Below are positions 19,258 to 29,269 of a DNA stretch of 64,000 nucleotides, piece by piece. The translations under genes and the position numbers were made by a program. The notes under the pieces were generated by a model. The model searched no databases and was not told the origin of the DNA. It saw only the letters and a program-made list of their open reading frames with translations. Position 1 is the first letter of the stretch; each line of letters begins with the position of its first letter. The stretch comes from Mycobacterium branderi (lineage in GTDB: Bacteria; Actinomycetota; Actinomycetes; Mycobacteriales; Mycobacteriaceae): the NCBI RefSeq assembly GCF_010728725.1, contig NZ_AP022606.1:4960001-5024000 (forward strand), written 5' to 3'.

Positions 19258-19968
19258 TTAGCCCGCCGGGCGGGGCCGCAGGTGCGCCACCATCGCCTCG
19301 ACCTGCTTGCGGTCGAGCACTGCCGTTGACCCGTCGGGTAAACCGAGGATCCGGTCCGTCGCAATGCCGTGCAGTTTGATGCGCTTCATGCAGTCATCGA
19401 TGGCCTTGCGTCGGGATTTCGCGTCGCGCGCATTGAGTACCTGAACCAGGTTGGTCTGCAAGCTGGCGGCGAATCCCTGGATGATGTCACCGGCACCCTC
19501 AGGATCGGAGGTGTCGAAGAGACCCTCGCGTACCCCCTGCGTGATGACGTCGGTTAGTACCGGCCGGAACAGGTCCTCCCATATGGTCACGATCTTTGCG
19601 AACAGCGCCTGGTTGTTCGGCTCGAACAGGGACGTCATCGCCGCGATCTGTTCGGGAGCCCCCATCGCCATCTTGACCTGATAACTCGCCGCAAGTCCGG
19701 CGTTGAGGCGTTCCAGCGCGTTCTTGCCGGGCTGCTCGAAGACCGGACGCAAGGCTTCGAAGGCTTCCGCGGCGTTGCGTTCGGCGAGCGCGGTGATGAG
19801 CGCCTCCTTGGATGGGAAGTAGTGGTAGAAAGCGCCTTTCGACGTACCCGTCGCGGCGAGAAGGTCGTTGAGGCTGACATTCTCATAGCCACGTTCGAGA
19901 AAGAGCGCGAGCGCCTGGTCGAGCACTTCGGCCCTGCGGACGTCCTTGGGTTTGACGACGCGCGGCAT
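19258..19968 (-). CDS. TetR-family transcriptional regulator
   Basis: A 236-residue regulator with a classic TetR helix-turn-helix (residues 12-58; FLERGYENVSLNDLLAATGTSKGAFYHYFPSKEAL contains the recognition helix) and a helical ligand-binding domain. It is downstream, by 12 bases, of the membrane protein gene, so both are probably transcribed from the operator-bearing region at 20456-20490, giving autoregulation. Effector unknown. Confidence 0.9.
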   Translation of the reverse strand: MPRVVKPKDVRRAEVLDQALALFLERGYENVSLNDLLAATGTSKGAFYHYFPSKEALITALAERNAAEAFEALRPVFEQPGKNALERLNAGLAASYQVKMAMGAPEQIAAMTSLFEPNNQALFAKIVTIWEDLFRPVLTDVITQGVREGLFDTSDPEGAGDIIQGFAASLQTNLVQVLNARDAKSRRKAIDDCMKRIKLHGIATDRILGLPDGSTAVLDRKQVEAMVAHLRPRPAG

Positions 19969-19980
19969 GGCGGTGTCGAG

Positions 19981-20418
19981 TCAGTCGGACTTCTTCAGCC
20001 ACCCCACATATGCCAGGTACAGACCGCACAGGGCGAGCAGCCCGAAACCGACACGCACCACGGCGATGGCTGGACTTGACGATTCGGTGGCGTTTTCGGC
20101 GCCCTTCTCGATTAGCTGTGGCGTGGCGAGCAATGCGAAGCCCCGCAGCAGCAGGAACCAGCCGAACAGCGAAATGATCACCGCGGCAACGCTGCGCCAA
20201 TACTGGTGGAACGCAATGATGAACAGGCCGGAAAAGAACAGCAGCGCGCCCAGCACCCACGGCCACATCGGGTCCTCCGAAAAACTGGACAACTGGCGGC
20301 CGATGCTCGCAGCTCTGATAGCGACGATCGCGGGAACAACGGCGATGAACGGACCGAGCACACGTGCGAACGAGCGCGTGCGCTGCGATCGATCGGCCGC
20401 GGTAGCGGGTGTGCGCAT
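19981..20418 (-). CDS. Small four-helix membrane protein
   Basis: A 145-residue protein not assigned to a named family. Four hydrophobic stretches are visible: about 22-40 (VLGPFIAVVPAIVAI), 55-72, 76-98 and 120-140. The N-terminus is Arg-rich, so it probably faces the cytoplasm. ATG 20418 is preferred to the upstream TTG because AAAAGGA precedes it. The twin TetR operators lie just upstream and the tetR gene follows, suggesting a ligand-inducible membrane function such as export or stress protection; this is inference. Confidence 0.7.
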   Translation of the reverse strand: MRTPATAADRSQRTRSFARVLGPFIAVVPAIVAIRAASIGRQLSSFSEDPMWPWVLGALLFFSGLFIIAFHQYWRSVAAVIISLFGWFLLLRGFALLATPQLIEKGAENATESSSPAIAVVRVGFGLLALCGLYLAYVGWLKKSD

Positions 20419-20455
20419 GGCTACCAATCCTTTTCGACATGACGGCGGACCGTTT

Positions 20456-20490
20456 TAGACCACCGGTCTATAGATTAGACCACTGGTCTA
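20456..20490. promoter_or_regulatory. Twin TetR operators
   Basis: Two 15-bp palindromes, TAGACCACCGGTCTA (20456-20470) and TAGACCACTGGTCTA (20476-20490), differ at one base in the spacer and have centres 20 bp apart, two helical turns. They lie in the gap between the membrane protein/tetR pair and the divergent FAD oxidoreductase, exactly where a TetR repressor would bind cooperatively. Confidence 0.8.
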
Positions 20491-20523
20491 ACTTGTCCGC
20501 AACAGGTTGGGCCGTTGACGGCG

Positions 20524-20551
20524 TGTCACAAATCCGCGTGCGGGATCCGTC
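20524..20551 (+). promoter_or_regulatory. Predicted ECF41 sigma-factor promoter
   Basis: TGTCACA (20524-20530) and CGTC (20548-20551) separated by 17 bases match the promoter type reported for ECF41 sigma factors. It lies 40 bases upstream of the FAD oxidoreductase gene, whose downstream partner encodes an ECF41 protein, so the operon would be autoregulated. Confidence 0.6.
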
Positions 20552-20590
20552 TGGTGTACATCAGCAGCTCACACACGAAAGGGCGGGACC

Positions 20591-21751
20591 ATGAACGAGA
20601 TCGTGATCATCGGCGGCGGGTACACCGGGATGGCTGCGGCCATCAGCCTGGCAGCCTGGGTGCGTCGCCGCGAGGACACCCACATCACGCTGGTCAACCC
20701 GCAGACCCGGTTCACCGAGAGGCTGCGGCTGCACCAGGTCGCGTCCGGCCAACAGCTGGCCGACTTGCGGATTCCCGATCTGCTCGAGGGCACCGCCGTC
20801 ACGTTCGTCGAAGGCTGGGTGACCGCGATCGACGCCGATGCGCAGACTGTCCGCGTCGACGACTCGCGCACTCTGCGCTACGACACGTTGGTCTATGCGC
20901 TCGGCAGCGTTGCGGACACCACAGCGGTGCCGGGCGTCGACGAGTTCGCGTACACGCTCAACAGCGCACATGACGCGACATTGTTCGCCGACGAGCTGGA
21001 TCGTCTCGGCGACGGCACCGTGGTGGTGGCAGGCGGCGGTCTGACCGGCGTCGAATCCGCTGCCGAGATCGCCGAGCAGCACCCCGAACTGGACGTCGTG
21101 CTGCTGAGCCGGACGGCGCCGGGGTCGATGATGGGCCCCAAGGCGCGAGCACGCTTACACGCGGGTTTGGCCCGGTTGGGCGTGCAGGTCCGGTCCGGCG
21201 CCGAGATCGTCAAGGTGATGGCCGACGGCGTTGCGCTGGCCGACGGCGACGTGGTTGGCGCACAGGCCGTGTTGTGGACCGCCGGGGTGCGGGTGTCACC
21301 GCTGGCGGCCGCCGCCGGTTTGAGGGTCGACGAGCGCGGCCGGATCGTCACCGACGAGTCGCTGCGCTCGGTGTCGCACCCCAACGTCTACGCCGTCGGC
21401 GACGCCGCCGCCGTCCGGCAGCGTTATGGCGTCATGCATGGCACCTGCCAAAGCGGAATCCCGACCGCGCTGCACGCCGCGGCGTCCATCGCCCGCGAAC
21501 TGAAAGGCAAGCAGCCCAAGAAGTTTCGATTCGGCTACGTTCACCAGCCGGTGAGCCTGGGCCGTCGCGACGCGGTCATCCAATTCACCCGTCCCGACGA
21601 CAGCCCCTCGCGGTTCTACTTGGCCGGCCGGTGGGCCGTCACGTACAAAGAGACGGTGAGCTCCAGCCCGTGGCCGACCTACCGCCTGCTCAAGTCGGTG
21701 CCGTCGGTGGGCAGCACGACCTGGCGTCGCGGCGGTCGGTTCACCCGATGA
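20591..21751 (+). CDS. NADH dehydrogenase-like FAD oxidoreductase
   Basis: A 386-residue pyridine nucleotide-disulfide-type flavoprotein. The first dinucleotide fold is IVIIGGGYTGMAAAISLA (residues 4-21); the NAD fold is VVVAGGGLTGVESAAEIAE near 145-162; a FAD-binding NVYAVGDAA lies near 268. It resembles type II NADH dehydrogenase-like enzymes without the cysteine pair of disulfide reductases. Overlaps the sigma gene by an ATGA junction. ECF41 operons typically carry such redox enzymes. Confidence 0.85.
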   Translation: MNEIVIIGGGYTGMAAAISLAAWVRRREDTHITLVNPQTRFTERLRLHQVASGQQLADLRIPDLLEGTAVTFVEGWVTAIDADAQTVRVDDSRTLRYDTLVYALGSVADTTAVPGVDEFAYTLNSAHDATLFADELDRLGDGTVVVAGGGLTGVESAAEIAEQHPELDVVLLSRTAPGSMMGPKARARLHAGLARLGVQVRSGAEIVKVMADGVALADGDVVGAQAVLWTAGVRVSPLAAAAGLRVDERGRIVTDESLRSVSHPNVYAVGDAAAVRQRYGVMHGTCQSGIPTALHAAASIARELKGKQPKKFRFGYVHQPVSLGRRDAVIQFTRPDDSPSRFYLAGRWAVTYKETVSSSPWPTYRLLKSVPSVGSTTWRRGGRFTR

Positions 21752-22641
21752 GCACCGATCAGCAGACGTTCGAGCACCACCGCAAACTGTTGTTCGCGAT
21801 CGCCTATCGAATCCTGGGCAGCGCCGCCGACGCCGAGGACGTGGTCCAGGACGCGTGGTTCAAGTGGTCGGCGGCCGACCGCGGGCAGGTCGCCGATCCG
21901 AAGGCCTATCTGGCACGGATTGTCTCGAATCTGTCGATGGACCGGCTCCGGTCCAGCCAGCGGCAACGGGAAACCTATGTGGGGCCATGGCTTCCGGAGC
22001 CGATCCTTACCAGTGCGGACGCCGCCGACGACGTCGCCGCGGCCGAGTCGGTGTCAATGGCGATGCTGGTGGTGCTGGAAACGCTGAGTCCGTTGGAGCG
22101 CGCCGTTTTCGTCCTCAAGGAAGTATTCGACTTCAGCTATGCCGAAATCGCCGAAGCCCTCGAGCGTTCCGAGTCTGCGGTGCGCCAGGCCGGTCATCGT
22201 GCCCGCGAACACGTGCAGGCCCGGCGACCCCGATTCGAGACCGACCACGCCAAGAAGCGCGAGATCACCGAACGGTTCTTCGCCGCGGCCGCCGGCGGTG
22301 ACATCAACAAGCTCATGGAACTGCTCGCCCCCGACGTCACGCTGTGGACCGACGGCGGCGGAAAGGTCCGCCAGGCGCTGCGGCCCATCCTGGGCAACGA
22401 CAAGGTGGCCGCCTGGATAGCCGGCACGATCAAACGACCCTACGAGGGCGTCGAAATCGCCGACATGGCAGTCGAAGTCGTCGACATCAACGGCGGACCC
22501 GGCATCGTATTCACCGGTGCGGGACGCGTGATCGCAACGCTGACAGTCGATCTCGGTGCCGATGGACGCATCGTCACCATCCACAACGTCGCCAACCCGG
22601 ACAAACTCGGTGCCGTGGCCGACGGTGTGGCCAGGATCTAG
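21748..22641 (+). CDS. ECF41-family RNA polymerase sigma factor (SigJ-like)
   Basis: A 297-residue ECF sigma factor. Region 2 covers about residues 8-72 ([13 protein letters not shown]), region 4 about 108-162 ([15 protein letters not shown] and [10 protein letters not shown]). The ECF41 hallmarks are all present: linker motif WLPEP (81-85), a fused SnoaL-like C-terminal domain with DGGGK (202-206), and a terminal NPDKL. The C-terminal domain acts in place of a separate anti-sigma factor. Start overlaps the oxidoreductase stop by 4 bases. It overlaps gatB tail to tail by 4 bases. Confidence 0.92.
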   Translation: MSTDQQTFEHHRKLLFAIAYRILGSAADAEDVVQDAWFKWSAADRGQVADPKAYLARIVSNLSMDRLRSSQRQRETYVGPWLPEPILTSADAADDVAAAESVSMAMLVVLETLSPLERAVFVLKEVFDFSYAEIAEALERSESAVRQAGHRAREHVQARRPRFETDHAKKREITERFFAAAAGGDINKLMELLAPDVTLWTDGGGKVRQALRPILGNDKVAAWIAGTIKRPYEGVEIADMAVEVVDINGGPGIVFTGAGRVIATLTVDLGADGRIVTIHNVANPDKLGAVADGVARI

Positions 22642-24146
22642 GCCTGTCCGCAGGCTTTCAGTACCAGCTCGCGCACCCGCGCGGCATCGGCCTGTCCCTT
22701 GGTCGCCTTCATCACTGCGCCCACGATCGCACCCGCCGCCTGGACCTTGCCGCCGCGAATCTTCTCCGCGATGTCGGCGTTGGCGGCCAGCGCCTCGTCG
22801 ACCGCGGCCTGGATCAGCGAATCGTCGCGTACCACGGCCAGACCCCGGGCCGTCATCACCTGTTCGGGCTCGCCCTCGCCGGCCAGCACACCTTCGACGA
22901 CTTGGCGGGCCAGCTTGTTGGACAACTTGCCGTCGTCGACCAGTGCAATGACCTCGGCGACCTGCTTGGGGGTGATCGGCAGCGCGTCGAGGTCGACGCC
23001 GGCCTCGTTGGCCTTCTGCATCAGAAAGCTCCCCCACCAGGCGCGCGCCTTGTCACTGGAGGCGCCGTGTTCGACGGTGGCGATCACCAGATCGACGGCG
23101 CCGGCGTTGACCAGATCGCGCATCACCTCGTCGGAGACACCCCACTCCTGCTGAATTTGCTTGCGGCGCAACCACGGTAGCTCGGGGATGGTCTGGCGCA
23201 GCCGGTCGACGAACTCGGTGCTGGGCGCCACCGGTTCCAGGTCGGGTTCGGGGAAATAGCGGTAGTCCTCCGCGGTTTCCTTGGTGCGGCCAGGGCTGGT
23301 GTAGCCGGACTCGTGGAAGTGCCGGGTCTCCTGGGTGACCCGCCCGCCGGAGGCCAGAACAGCGCCCTGCCGCTGCATCTCGTAGCGGACCGCGACCTCG
23401 ACGCTTTTCAGCGAGTTGACGTTCTTGGTCTCGGTGCGGGTACCGAACTGCGCGGCGCCAACCGGCATCAGCGATACGTTCGCGTCGCAGCGCATCGAGC
23501 CCTGGTCCATCCGCACGTCGGATACGCCCAACGCGCGCAACAGGTCTCGCAGTGCCGTGACGTAGGCCCGGGCGATCTGCGGGGCCCGCTCGCCGGTTCC
23601 GACGATCGGCTTGGTGACAATCTCGATCAGCGGCACGCCGGCGCGGTTGTAGTCGATCAGCGACGTCGTCGCGCCGTGGATGCGGCCGGTCTCGCTGCCG
23701 ATGTGGGTCAGCTTGCCGGTGTCCTCCTCCATGTGCGCGCGTTCGATGTCGACGCGCCAGGTGGTGCCGTCCTCGAGCGGCACGTCGAGGTGGCCGTTGA
23801 CGGCGATCGGCTCGTCGTACTGCGAGATCTGATAGTTCTTCGGCATGTCCGGATAGAAGTAGTTCTTCCGGGCGAAGCGACACCACGGCACGATCTCGCA
23901 ATTCAGGGCAAGCCCGATCCGGATCGCCGACTCGACCGCGGCCTGGTTGAGCACCGGCAGCGACCCCGGCAGGCCCAGGCACACCGGACACACCTGGGTG
24001 TTGGGTTCCGCGCCGAAGGCTGTGGCGCAGCTGCAGAACATCTTGGTCGCGGTGGACAGCTCGACGTGCACCTCCAGGCCGAGCACCGGCTCGTAGCGTG
24101 CGACGACGTCGTCGTAGTCGAGCAGCTCAGCCGCAGCAACAGTCAT
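22638..24146 (-). CDS. gatB: Aspartyl/glutamyl-tRNA amidotransferase subunit B
   Basis: A 502-residue subunit that phosphorylates and amidates mischarged Glu-tRNA-Gln or Asp-tRNA-Asn. Signatures: [13 protein letters not shown] (18-30), cysteine pairs CSC and CPVCLG for zinc, [16 protein letters not shown], and a C-terminal YqeY-like tail ([14 protein letters not shown], then [21 protein letters not shown]). ATG 24146 is the first Met that starts the conserved domain. Orthologue of Rv3009c. Preceded by the zinc-ribbon gene with a 4-base gap. Confidence 0.97.
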   Translation of the reverse strand: MTVAAAELLDYDDVVARYEPVLGLEVHVELSTATKMFCSCATAFGAEPNTQVCPVCLGLPGSLPVLNQAAVESAIRIGLALNCEIVPWCRFARKNYFYPDMPKNYQISQYDEPIAVNGHLDVPLEDGTTWRVDIERAHMEEDTGKLTHIGSETGRIHGATTSLIDYNRAGVPLIEIVTKPIVGTGERAPQIARAYVTALRDLLRALGVSDVRMDQGSMRCDANVSLMPVGAAQFGTRTETKNVNSLKSVEVAVRYEMQRQGAVLASGGRVTQETRHFHESGYTSPGRTKETAEDYRYFPEPDLEPVAPSTEFVDRLRQTIPELPWLRRKQIQQEWGVSDEVMRDLVNAGAVDLVIATVEHGASSDKARAWWGSFLMQKANEAGVDLDALPITPKQVAEVIALVDDGKLSNKLARQVVEGVLAGEGEPEQVMTARGLAVVRDDSLIQAAVDEALAANADIAEKIRGGKVQAAGAIVGAVMKATKGQADAARVRELVLKACGQA

Positions 24147-24150
24147 GCGG

Positions 24151-24504
24151 TTAATCGTAGTGAGCACGGCTTCCCGCGTCGTCTCGGCCCGACCGCGACG
24201 AGCGGACCAGCTCGGGGTAGCGCGCGGCGATCCGCTGGCGTGTGGCCGTTGCCCGCTGGACGGTGTCGCGGGCCGCACGCCGCAATTCGCGGGACCGGGC
24301 AAGCGCCTTGCGGGCACGCTGGATCGCGCCGCCGGTGTCGATCTCGACGGTCATGTGCGTGGGGCCTCCGGCCGATGCCGCGACGCGCTGCGCGTGACGG
24401 GCCCGGTGTGCCTTCTGCCGGCACGCCGGTGAGCAATACCGCGCGTCGGCCCGGGCCTGGAAGCTGGTGCCGCAAATGCTGCACGTCAACGTCGTCGCCA
24501 CCAC
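24151..24504 (-). CDS. Small zinc-ribbon-like protein
   Basis: A 117-residue basic protein. Cys8-x2-Cys11 and Cys24-x3-Cys28, with [15 protein letters not shown], form a probable zinc-binding N-terminal motif seen in many small actinobacterial proteins. The remainder is Arg/Ala-rich and helical, ending SRAHYD. It may bind nucleic acid, but the function is unknown. It ends 4 bases before gatB on the same strand, so translation of gatB may be coupled to it. I recall no counterpart between gatB and pfkA in M. tuberculosis. Confidence 0.65.
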   Translation of the reverse strand: MVATTLTCSICGTSFQARADARYCSPACRQKAHRARHAQRVAASAGGPTHMTVEIDTGGAIQRARKALARSRELRRAARDTVQRATATRQRIAARYPELVRSSRSGRDDAGSRAHYD

Positions 24505-24537
24505 GAAGCGTTACGTTACAGCTATCCGTTACGGGGC

Positions 24538-25545
24538 TTAGTGACGAGTTCCGGGGAACAGGTCGGCGAGGGCGGCAGCCATCTCCAAATAGCGGCGCCT
24601 GCTGTCCTGGCTCAGCCGCGACGGGACGATCTCTTTGTCGTCATGCACGTGCCGGTCGAACGGCAGCTCCACGACGCGCTCGGACGCAAACCGATCCGAC
24701 AACTCCCGCAGTTCCCTGCCGACCCAGGCTCGCGGCTTTCGTTGTTCGGTGTGGTTGATCACCAGTGTGGCCGACTCGGTCAGTTTCTGATATCCGTTGC
24801 TGCCCAACCAATCCAGCCTCGACCTGGTCTTTCTGATCGCGTCGATCGACGTGTTGGTCACCAGCACCAGAGCCTCAGACTCCAGCAAAACCGCTTCGGA
24901 AACATTGGATTTGAGTGTCTTGCCGCAGTCCACCAGCAGCACCGAGTAGCGTTTGCGCAGCATCGAGAAAGCCTTGACGACATCGTCGCGCTTGATCTGC
25001 CAGTCACTGTGCGCATAGTCCGCGTGCCCGAAAACCTCCAAACCAGAGCTGTTTCGGTGACCGAGGCGATGGGCAAGGTCTCCGGTGTCGACGTCGACCG
25101 CGATCACCCGGTCGTCGCGCGCCTCGGCGAAGATCGAGCCAAGCGCCTCGACGACGGCCGTTTTTCCGACGCCGCTCTTCGCGCTCACCACCGCAATCGG
25201 GAAGGCGCCGGCCACCGGCACGCGGATCCGCTCGCGCAGGGCGCGTTCCTGGGCCTGCTGTTTGCCTTGTCCAGGTTCGCTTCGCGTCAGTTGGGCGAAC
25301 AGATTGCGCAAGCCAGGCTTGGCGGGGACCTGGACGTCTTGGTTCTCGACGGTGTCAAGCACGGCCTGTTCCGGCTCAGCCTGGACCGGCGCGTCCATGT
25401 TGGTCAGCGGAACCGTCGCGCGGATGTCCGCCGGCGACGGGGGCGAGTATGCGCGTGCCTCGTCGCGTCGTCGCGCTGACGGCCGCCGTCCGGCCAGCGG
25501 CTCCGTTCGTTGAAACATGCCGCGATCAGGGCCGCGGTAATTCAT
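24538..25545 (-). CDS. MinD/ParA-like ATPase with disordered N-terminus
   Basis: A 335-residue protein with a Pro/Arg-rich, charged N-terminal extension (1-110) followed by a MinD-type P-loop domain. The deviant Walker A SAKSGVGKT (121-129) has both signature lysines, and Walker B-like VLLVDCG lies near 200. This layout matches EspI/Rv3876-type proteins attached to ESX loci and other MinD-like mycobacterial ATPases, but there is no ESX gene nearby. Partner and cargo unknown. Starts at ATG 25545, 99 bases downstream of pfkA on the same strand. Confidence 0.8.
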   Translation of the reverse strand: MNYRGPDRGMFQRTEPLAGRRPSARRRDEARAYSPPSPADIRATVPLTNMDAPVQAEPEQAVLDTVENQDVQVPAKPGLRNLFAQLTRSEPGQGKQQAQERALRERIRVPVAGAFPIAVVSAKSGVGKTAVVEALGSIFAEARDDRVIAVDVDTGDLAHRLGHRNSSGLEVFGHADYAHSDWQIKRDDVVKAFSMLRKRYSVLLVDCGKTLKSNVSEAVLLESEALVLVTNTSIDAIRKTRSRLDWLGSNGYQKLTESATLVINHTEQRKPRAWVGRELRELSDRFASERVVELPFDRHVHDDKEIVPSRLSQDSRRRYLEMAAALADLFPGTRH

Positions 25546-25644
25546 GTTCCCGACCGTAGCATCAGCCCGGAGGATCGGAAAACCTTGGCAATGGCCGGGA
25601 TTCGGTGAAAGGTTGGTGGCCCGCGGGTGAACGCGGGGTGGACG

Positions 25645-26676
25645 TCAGCCGAAAAACGCAGCCGCGTCGTCGTAGCGCCTCTGCGGTACCAGCTTGAGCT
25701 GGCGGACCGCATCGGCCAGCGGCACCCGGCCGATGTCCTGGCCACGCAGCGACACCATCTGGCCGTATTCACCCGCGTGCGCGGCGTCGGCCGCGTTCAC
25801 GCCGAACCGGGTGGCCAGCACCCGGTCGTAGGCCGTCGGTGTGCCGCCCCGCTGCACGTGGCCCAGCACCGTCACCCGCACGTCCTTGTTGATCCGCTTC
25901 TCCACCTCGGCCGCCAGTTGCGTCGCGACGCCGGTGAAGCGCTCGTGCCCGAATTCGTCGATGCCGCCCTCACGCAGCATCATCGAGCCGGGAATCGGTT
26001 TGGCGCCCTCGGCCACCACGCAGACGAAGTGGGAGTCGCCGCGCTGAAAGCGCCTCTTGACCAGCCGGCACACCTCTTCGACATCGAAGGGCTGCTCGGG
26101 GATCAGCGTCATATGGGCGCCGGAGGCCAGCCCGGCGTTCAACGCGATCCAGCCGGCATGCCGGCCCATCACCTCCACCAGCATCACCCGCTGGTGTGAT
26201 TCGGCGGTGCTGTGCAACCGGTCGATCGCATCGGTCGCCACCGTCAGCGCGGTGTCGTGGCCGAAAGTCACGTCGGTGCAGTCGATGTCGTTGTCGATGG
26301 TCTTCGGCACGCCGACGACGGGCACGTTCTCCTCGGAGAGCCAGTGCGCGGCGGTCAGCGTGCCCTCGCCGCCAATCGGGATCAGCACGTCGATGCCGTT
26401 GTCGTCCAGCGTCTGCATGATCTGCGGCAGCCCGGCACGCAGCTTGTCGGGATGCACCCGCGCCGTGCCGAGCATCGTGCCGCCCTTGGACAGCAGCCGG
26501 TCGTTGCGGTCGTCGTTGTGCAGCTGGATGCGCCGGTTCTCCAGCAAGCCGCGCCAGCCGTCCTGAAACCCGACCACCGACGACCCGTACCGGGCGTCGC
26601 AGGTACGAACCACCGCCCGGATGACCGCGTTGAGTCCTGGACAGTCGCCGCCTCCGGTCAGAACCCCGATCCGCAT
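25645..26676 (-). CDS. pfkA: 6-phosphofructokinase
   Basis: A 343-residue phosphofructokinase converting fructose 6-phosphate to the 1,6-bisphosphate. [13 protein letters not shown] (8-20), GGEGTL near 103 and PKTIDNDI near 125 are the nucleotide and substrate loops; GRHAGWIA near 170 is typical. The Gly at the position following the GGEGT loop indicates the ATP-dependent or mixed lineage as in M. tuberculosis PfkA. Orthologue of Rv3010c. Sits between gatA and the MinD-like gene, same strand. Confidence 0.96.
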   Translation of the reverse strand: MRIGVLTGGGDCPGLNAVIRAVVRTCDARYGSSVVGFQDGWRGLLENRRIQLHNDDRNDRLLSKGGTMLGTARVHPDKLRAGLPQIMQTLDDNGIDVLIPIGGEGTLTAAHWLSEENVPVVGVPKTIDNDIDCTDVTFGHDTALTVATDAIDRLHSTAESHQRVMLVEVMGRHAGWIALNAGLASGAHMTLIPEQPFDVEEVCRLVKRRFQRGDSHFVCVVAEGAKPIPGSMMLREGGIDEFGHERFTGVATQLAAEVEKRINKDVRVTVLGHVQRGGTPTAYDRVLATRFGVNAADAAHAGEYGQMVSLRGQDIGRVPLADAVRQLKLVPQRRYDDAAAFFG

Positions 26677-26718
26677 AGCCCCATCTTGCCCGGTGGCCGA
26701 GGCAATGGCAGGCGGATC

Positions 26719-28191
26719 TCAGATAGCCGTCGGCAGCGGGCCGCGGGCGGCCTCGTAAGCGGCGCCCACCCGGTATAGCCGGTCGTCGGCCAGCGCCGGG
26801 GCCATGATCTGCAACCCGACCGGCAGCCCGTCGTCTTCCGACAGCCCTGACGGCACCGACATGCCGCAATGGCCCGCCAGGTTCAGCGGCAGCGTGCACA
26901 GGTCGAACAGATACATGGCCAGCGGGTCGTCGACCTTCTCCCCCAACCGGAATGCCGTCGTCGGGGTTGCGGGCGACACCAGCACGTCGACGGACGTGTA
27001 TGCCGCGTCGAGGTCGCGGGCGATCAGCGTGCGCACCTTCTGGGCCTGGTTGTAGTAGGCGTCGTAGTAGCCGGCCGACAGCGCGTAGGTGCCGATCATG
27101 ATGCGCCGCTTGACTTCCGGCCCGAACCCGGCGGCGCGGGTCATCGCCATCACATCTTCGGCGCTGTGCGTGCCGTCGTCGCCGACCCGCAAGCCGTAGC
27201 GCATCGCGTCGAACCGCGCCAGGTTCGAAGACACCTCCGAGGGCAGGATCAGGTAATAGGCGGCCAGCGCGTAATCGAAATGGGGACAATCGACTTCGCT
27301 CACTTCGGCGCCGAGCTTGGTCAGCTGCTCGACCGCGTCGTTGAACGACGCCAGCACGCCCTGCTGGTAGCCCTCGCCGCTGTGGAGCTGGCGGACCACG
27401 CCGACGCGCACACCGTGGAGGTCCCCTGCCGCGCCGGCTTTTGCGGCACCCACCACGTCGGGCACCTCAGCGTCCACGGATGTGGAGTCTTTGGCGTCGT
27501 GCCCGGCGATTACCCGGTGCAGCAGCGCGGCGTCGAGCACGGTGCGTGCGCACGGGCCACCTTGGTCCAGCGACGACGCACACGCCACCAGGCCGTAGCG
27601 CGACACCGTGCCGTAGGTGGGTTTGACGCCGACGGTCGCGGTCAGCGCGGCCGGCTGCCGGATGGAGCCGCCGGTGTCGGTGCCGATGGCCAGCGGCGCC
27701 TGAAACGCCGCCAGCGCCGCCGCGCTGCCCCCGCCGGAACCGCCGGGCACCCGCTCGGTGTCCCACGGGTTGCGGGTCGGGCCGTAGGCGGAGTTCTCCG
27801 TCGAGCTGCCCATCGCGAACTCGTCCATGTTGGTCTTGCCGAGGATCGGAATGCCCGCCGCCCGCAACCGTGCCGTGACGGTGGCGTCGTACGGGGAGCG
27901 CCAGCCCTCCAAGATCTTGGACCCGCAGGTGGTGGGCATGTCGACGGTGGTGAATACGTCCTTGAGCGCCAGCGGCACCCCGGCCAGCGCGGAGGGCAGC
28001 TGTTGCGCGTTGTCGACGGCAGCGGCGGCGGCCAGCGCCTTCTCGGCCGCGACGTGCAGGAAGGCGCCATAGCGCTCGTCGGTGGCTTCGATCTGGTCGA
28101 GGCAGGCCTGGGTGATTTCGACCGACGACACCTCTTTGGCCGCGATCTTGGCGGCCAGCGTCGCCGCGTCCAGGCGGATGAGGTCGCTCAC
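26719..28191 (-). CDS. gatA: Aspartyl/glutamyl-tRNA amidotransferase subunit A
   Basis: A 490-residue amidase-signature enzyme that releases ammonia from glutamine for GatB. Core: PLALKDVF (catalytic Lys near 77), [17 protein letters not shown] and [16 protein letters not shown] carrying the cis-Ser and nucleophilic Ser, then [13 protein letters not shown]. Starts GTG 28191, overlapping the gatC stop in GTGA. Orthologue of Rv3011c. Confidence 0.97.
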   Translation of the reverse strand: MSDLIRLDAATLAAKIAAKEVSSVEITQACLDQIEATDERYGAFLHVAAEKALAAAAAVDNAQQLPSALAGVPLALKDVFTTVDMPTTCGSKILEGWRSPYDATVTARLRAAGIPILGKTNMDEFAMGSSTENSAYGPTRNPWDTERVPGGSGGGSAAALAAFQAPLAIGTDTGGSIRQPAALTATVGVKPTYGTVSRYGLVACASSLDQGGPCARTVLDAALLHRVIAGHDAKDSTSVDAEVPDVVGAAKAGAAGDLHGVRVGVVRQLHSGEGYQQGVLASFNDAVEQLTKLGAEVSEVDCPHFDYALAAYYLILPSEVSSNLARFDAMRYGLRVGDDGTHSAEDVMAMTRAAGFGPEVKRRIMIGTYALSAGYYDAYYNQAQKVRTLIARDLDAAYTSVDVLVSPATPTTAFRLGEKVDDPLAMYLFDLCTLPLNLAGHCGMSVPSGLSEDDGLPVGLQIMAPALADDRLYRVGAAYEAARGPLPTAI

Positions 28192-28487
28192 TGCTCTTCC
28201 CCGAGGATTTGCGGGACGGCGAAGCGGCCGTCGACCGCGGCCGGAGCTTGGTTGAGCGCCTGCTCCTGCGTCAGGCAGGGCCCGATCTCGTCGGGGCGGG
28301 TGACGTTGACGTCCTTGAGCGGGTTGTCGGTCGCTTCGACGCCGGTGACGTCGACGGCCTGGATCACGCTGACATGGGTCAGGATGGCGTCGAGTTGGCC
28401 GGCGAAGCTGTCCAGTTCGGCGTCGGTCAACGCCAGCCGGGCCAGCCGGGCCAGGTGGGCCACGTCGTCACGGGAGATCTGGGACAC
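28188..28487 (-). CDS. gatC: Aspartyl/glutamyl-tRNA amidotransferase subunit C
   Basis: A 99-residue small subunit that clamps GatA to GatB. Family-typical [19 protein letters not shown] (residues 3-21) and [24 protein letters not shown] 28487 begins exactly at the conserved N-terminus; the longer frame extends into the dispersed repeat. Orthologue of Rv3012c. First gene of the gatC-gatA unit; gatB lies 4 kb away beyond pfkA. Confidence 0.95.
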   Translation of the reverse strand: MSQISRDDVAHLARLARLALTDAELDSFAGQLDAILTHVSVIQAVDVTGVEATDNPLKDVNVTRPDEIGPCLTQEQALNQAPAAVDGRFAVPQILGEEQ

Positions 28488-28534
28488 GAGGCAAAAGCGT
28501 AGCGGTGCCCGCCGAAATGCCGCGAGCGCGTGCG

Positions 28535-28565
28535 GCGGCGATCGCAAGCGCGGCGAAGCCGGGCG
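28535..28565. repeat. 31-bp dispersed repeat, copy 2
   Basis: Second copy of the 31-base segment at 8505-8535, differing at two positions. Again it sits between divergent genes, here gatC and the ACT-domain gene, close to the minus-strand start. Confidence 0.6.
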
Positions 28566-28608
28566 CCGCCGGGTCGCCGCCCGACCGGCACTGTGCGACA
28601 GTGTGCGC

Positions 28609-29268
28609 GTGCCTTCCTATCTGCTGCGGGTTCAGCTGGCCGACCGACCGGGCAGCCTCGGCTCGCTGGCGGTCGCGCTCGGCTCGGTGGGCGCCGACAT
28701 CCTCTCGCTCGACGTGGTCGAGCGCGGGTCCGGCTATGCGATCGACGATCTGGTGGTCGAGCTGCCGCCCGCGGCCATGCCCGACACGTTGATCACCGCG
28801 GCCGAGGCGCTCAACGGCGTTCGGGTGGACAGCCTCCGGCCGCACACCGGACTGCTGGAGGCCCACCGCGAACTCGAGCTCATCGACCACGTCGCGGCGG
28901 CGGGCGCGACGCCGGCGAAGCTGCGGGTGCTGGCCGACGAGGCGCCGCACGTGCTGCGGGTGGGCTGGTGTGCGGTGCTATGCAGTTCGCCGGCCGGTCT
29001 GCGGCTGGTCGTCGGCAGCTCCGGCGTCCCGGAAACCCAGCCGGATGCGGCGCCGTGGATGCCGATCGAGCGGGCGATCGCGCTGGACGGCGGCGCCGCC
29101 TGGGTGCCGCAGGTCTGGCGGGAGATGGACACCACTTTGGTCGCGGCGCCGCTGGGTGAGCCGAACACCGCGCTGCTGCTGGGCCGGCCCGGGGGTCCGG
29201 AGTTTCGGCCGTCAGAGGTGGCGCGGCTGGGTTATCTGGCCGGCATCGTTGCGACGCTGCTGCACTGA
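28609..29268 (+). CDS. ACT-domain protein (Rv3013 homologue)
   Basis: A 219-residue soluble protein whose N-terminus is an ACT domain ([38 protein letters not shown] segment, residues 4-37), normally a small-molecule amino-acid sensor. The C-terminal two thirds have no family I can name. GTG 28609 starts the MPSYLL homologous with Rv3013; an in-frame GTG six bases upstream is an alternative. Convergent with the MoxR cluster, one base apart. Confidence 0.85.
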   Translation: MPSYLLRVQLADRPGSLGSLAVALGSVGADILSLDVVERGSGYAIDDLVVELPPAAMPDTLITAAEALNGVRVDSLRPHTGLLEAHRELELIDHVAAAGATPAKLRVLADEAPHVLRVGWCAVLCSSPAGLRLVVGSSGVPETQPDAAPWMPIERAIALDGGAAWVPQVWREMDTTLVAAPLGEPNTALLLGRPGGPEFRPSEVARLGYLAGIVATLLH

Positions 29269-29269
29269 G

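Noticed and set aside
26869..28502. Plus-strand reading frame through gatA and gatC
   Set aside because: Antisense to the amidotransferase operon and merging into the ACT-domain gene's frame; no independent signature.
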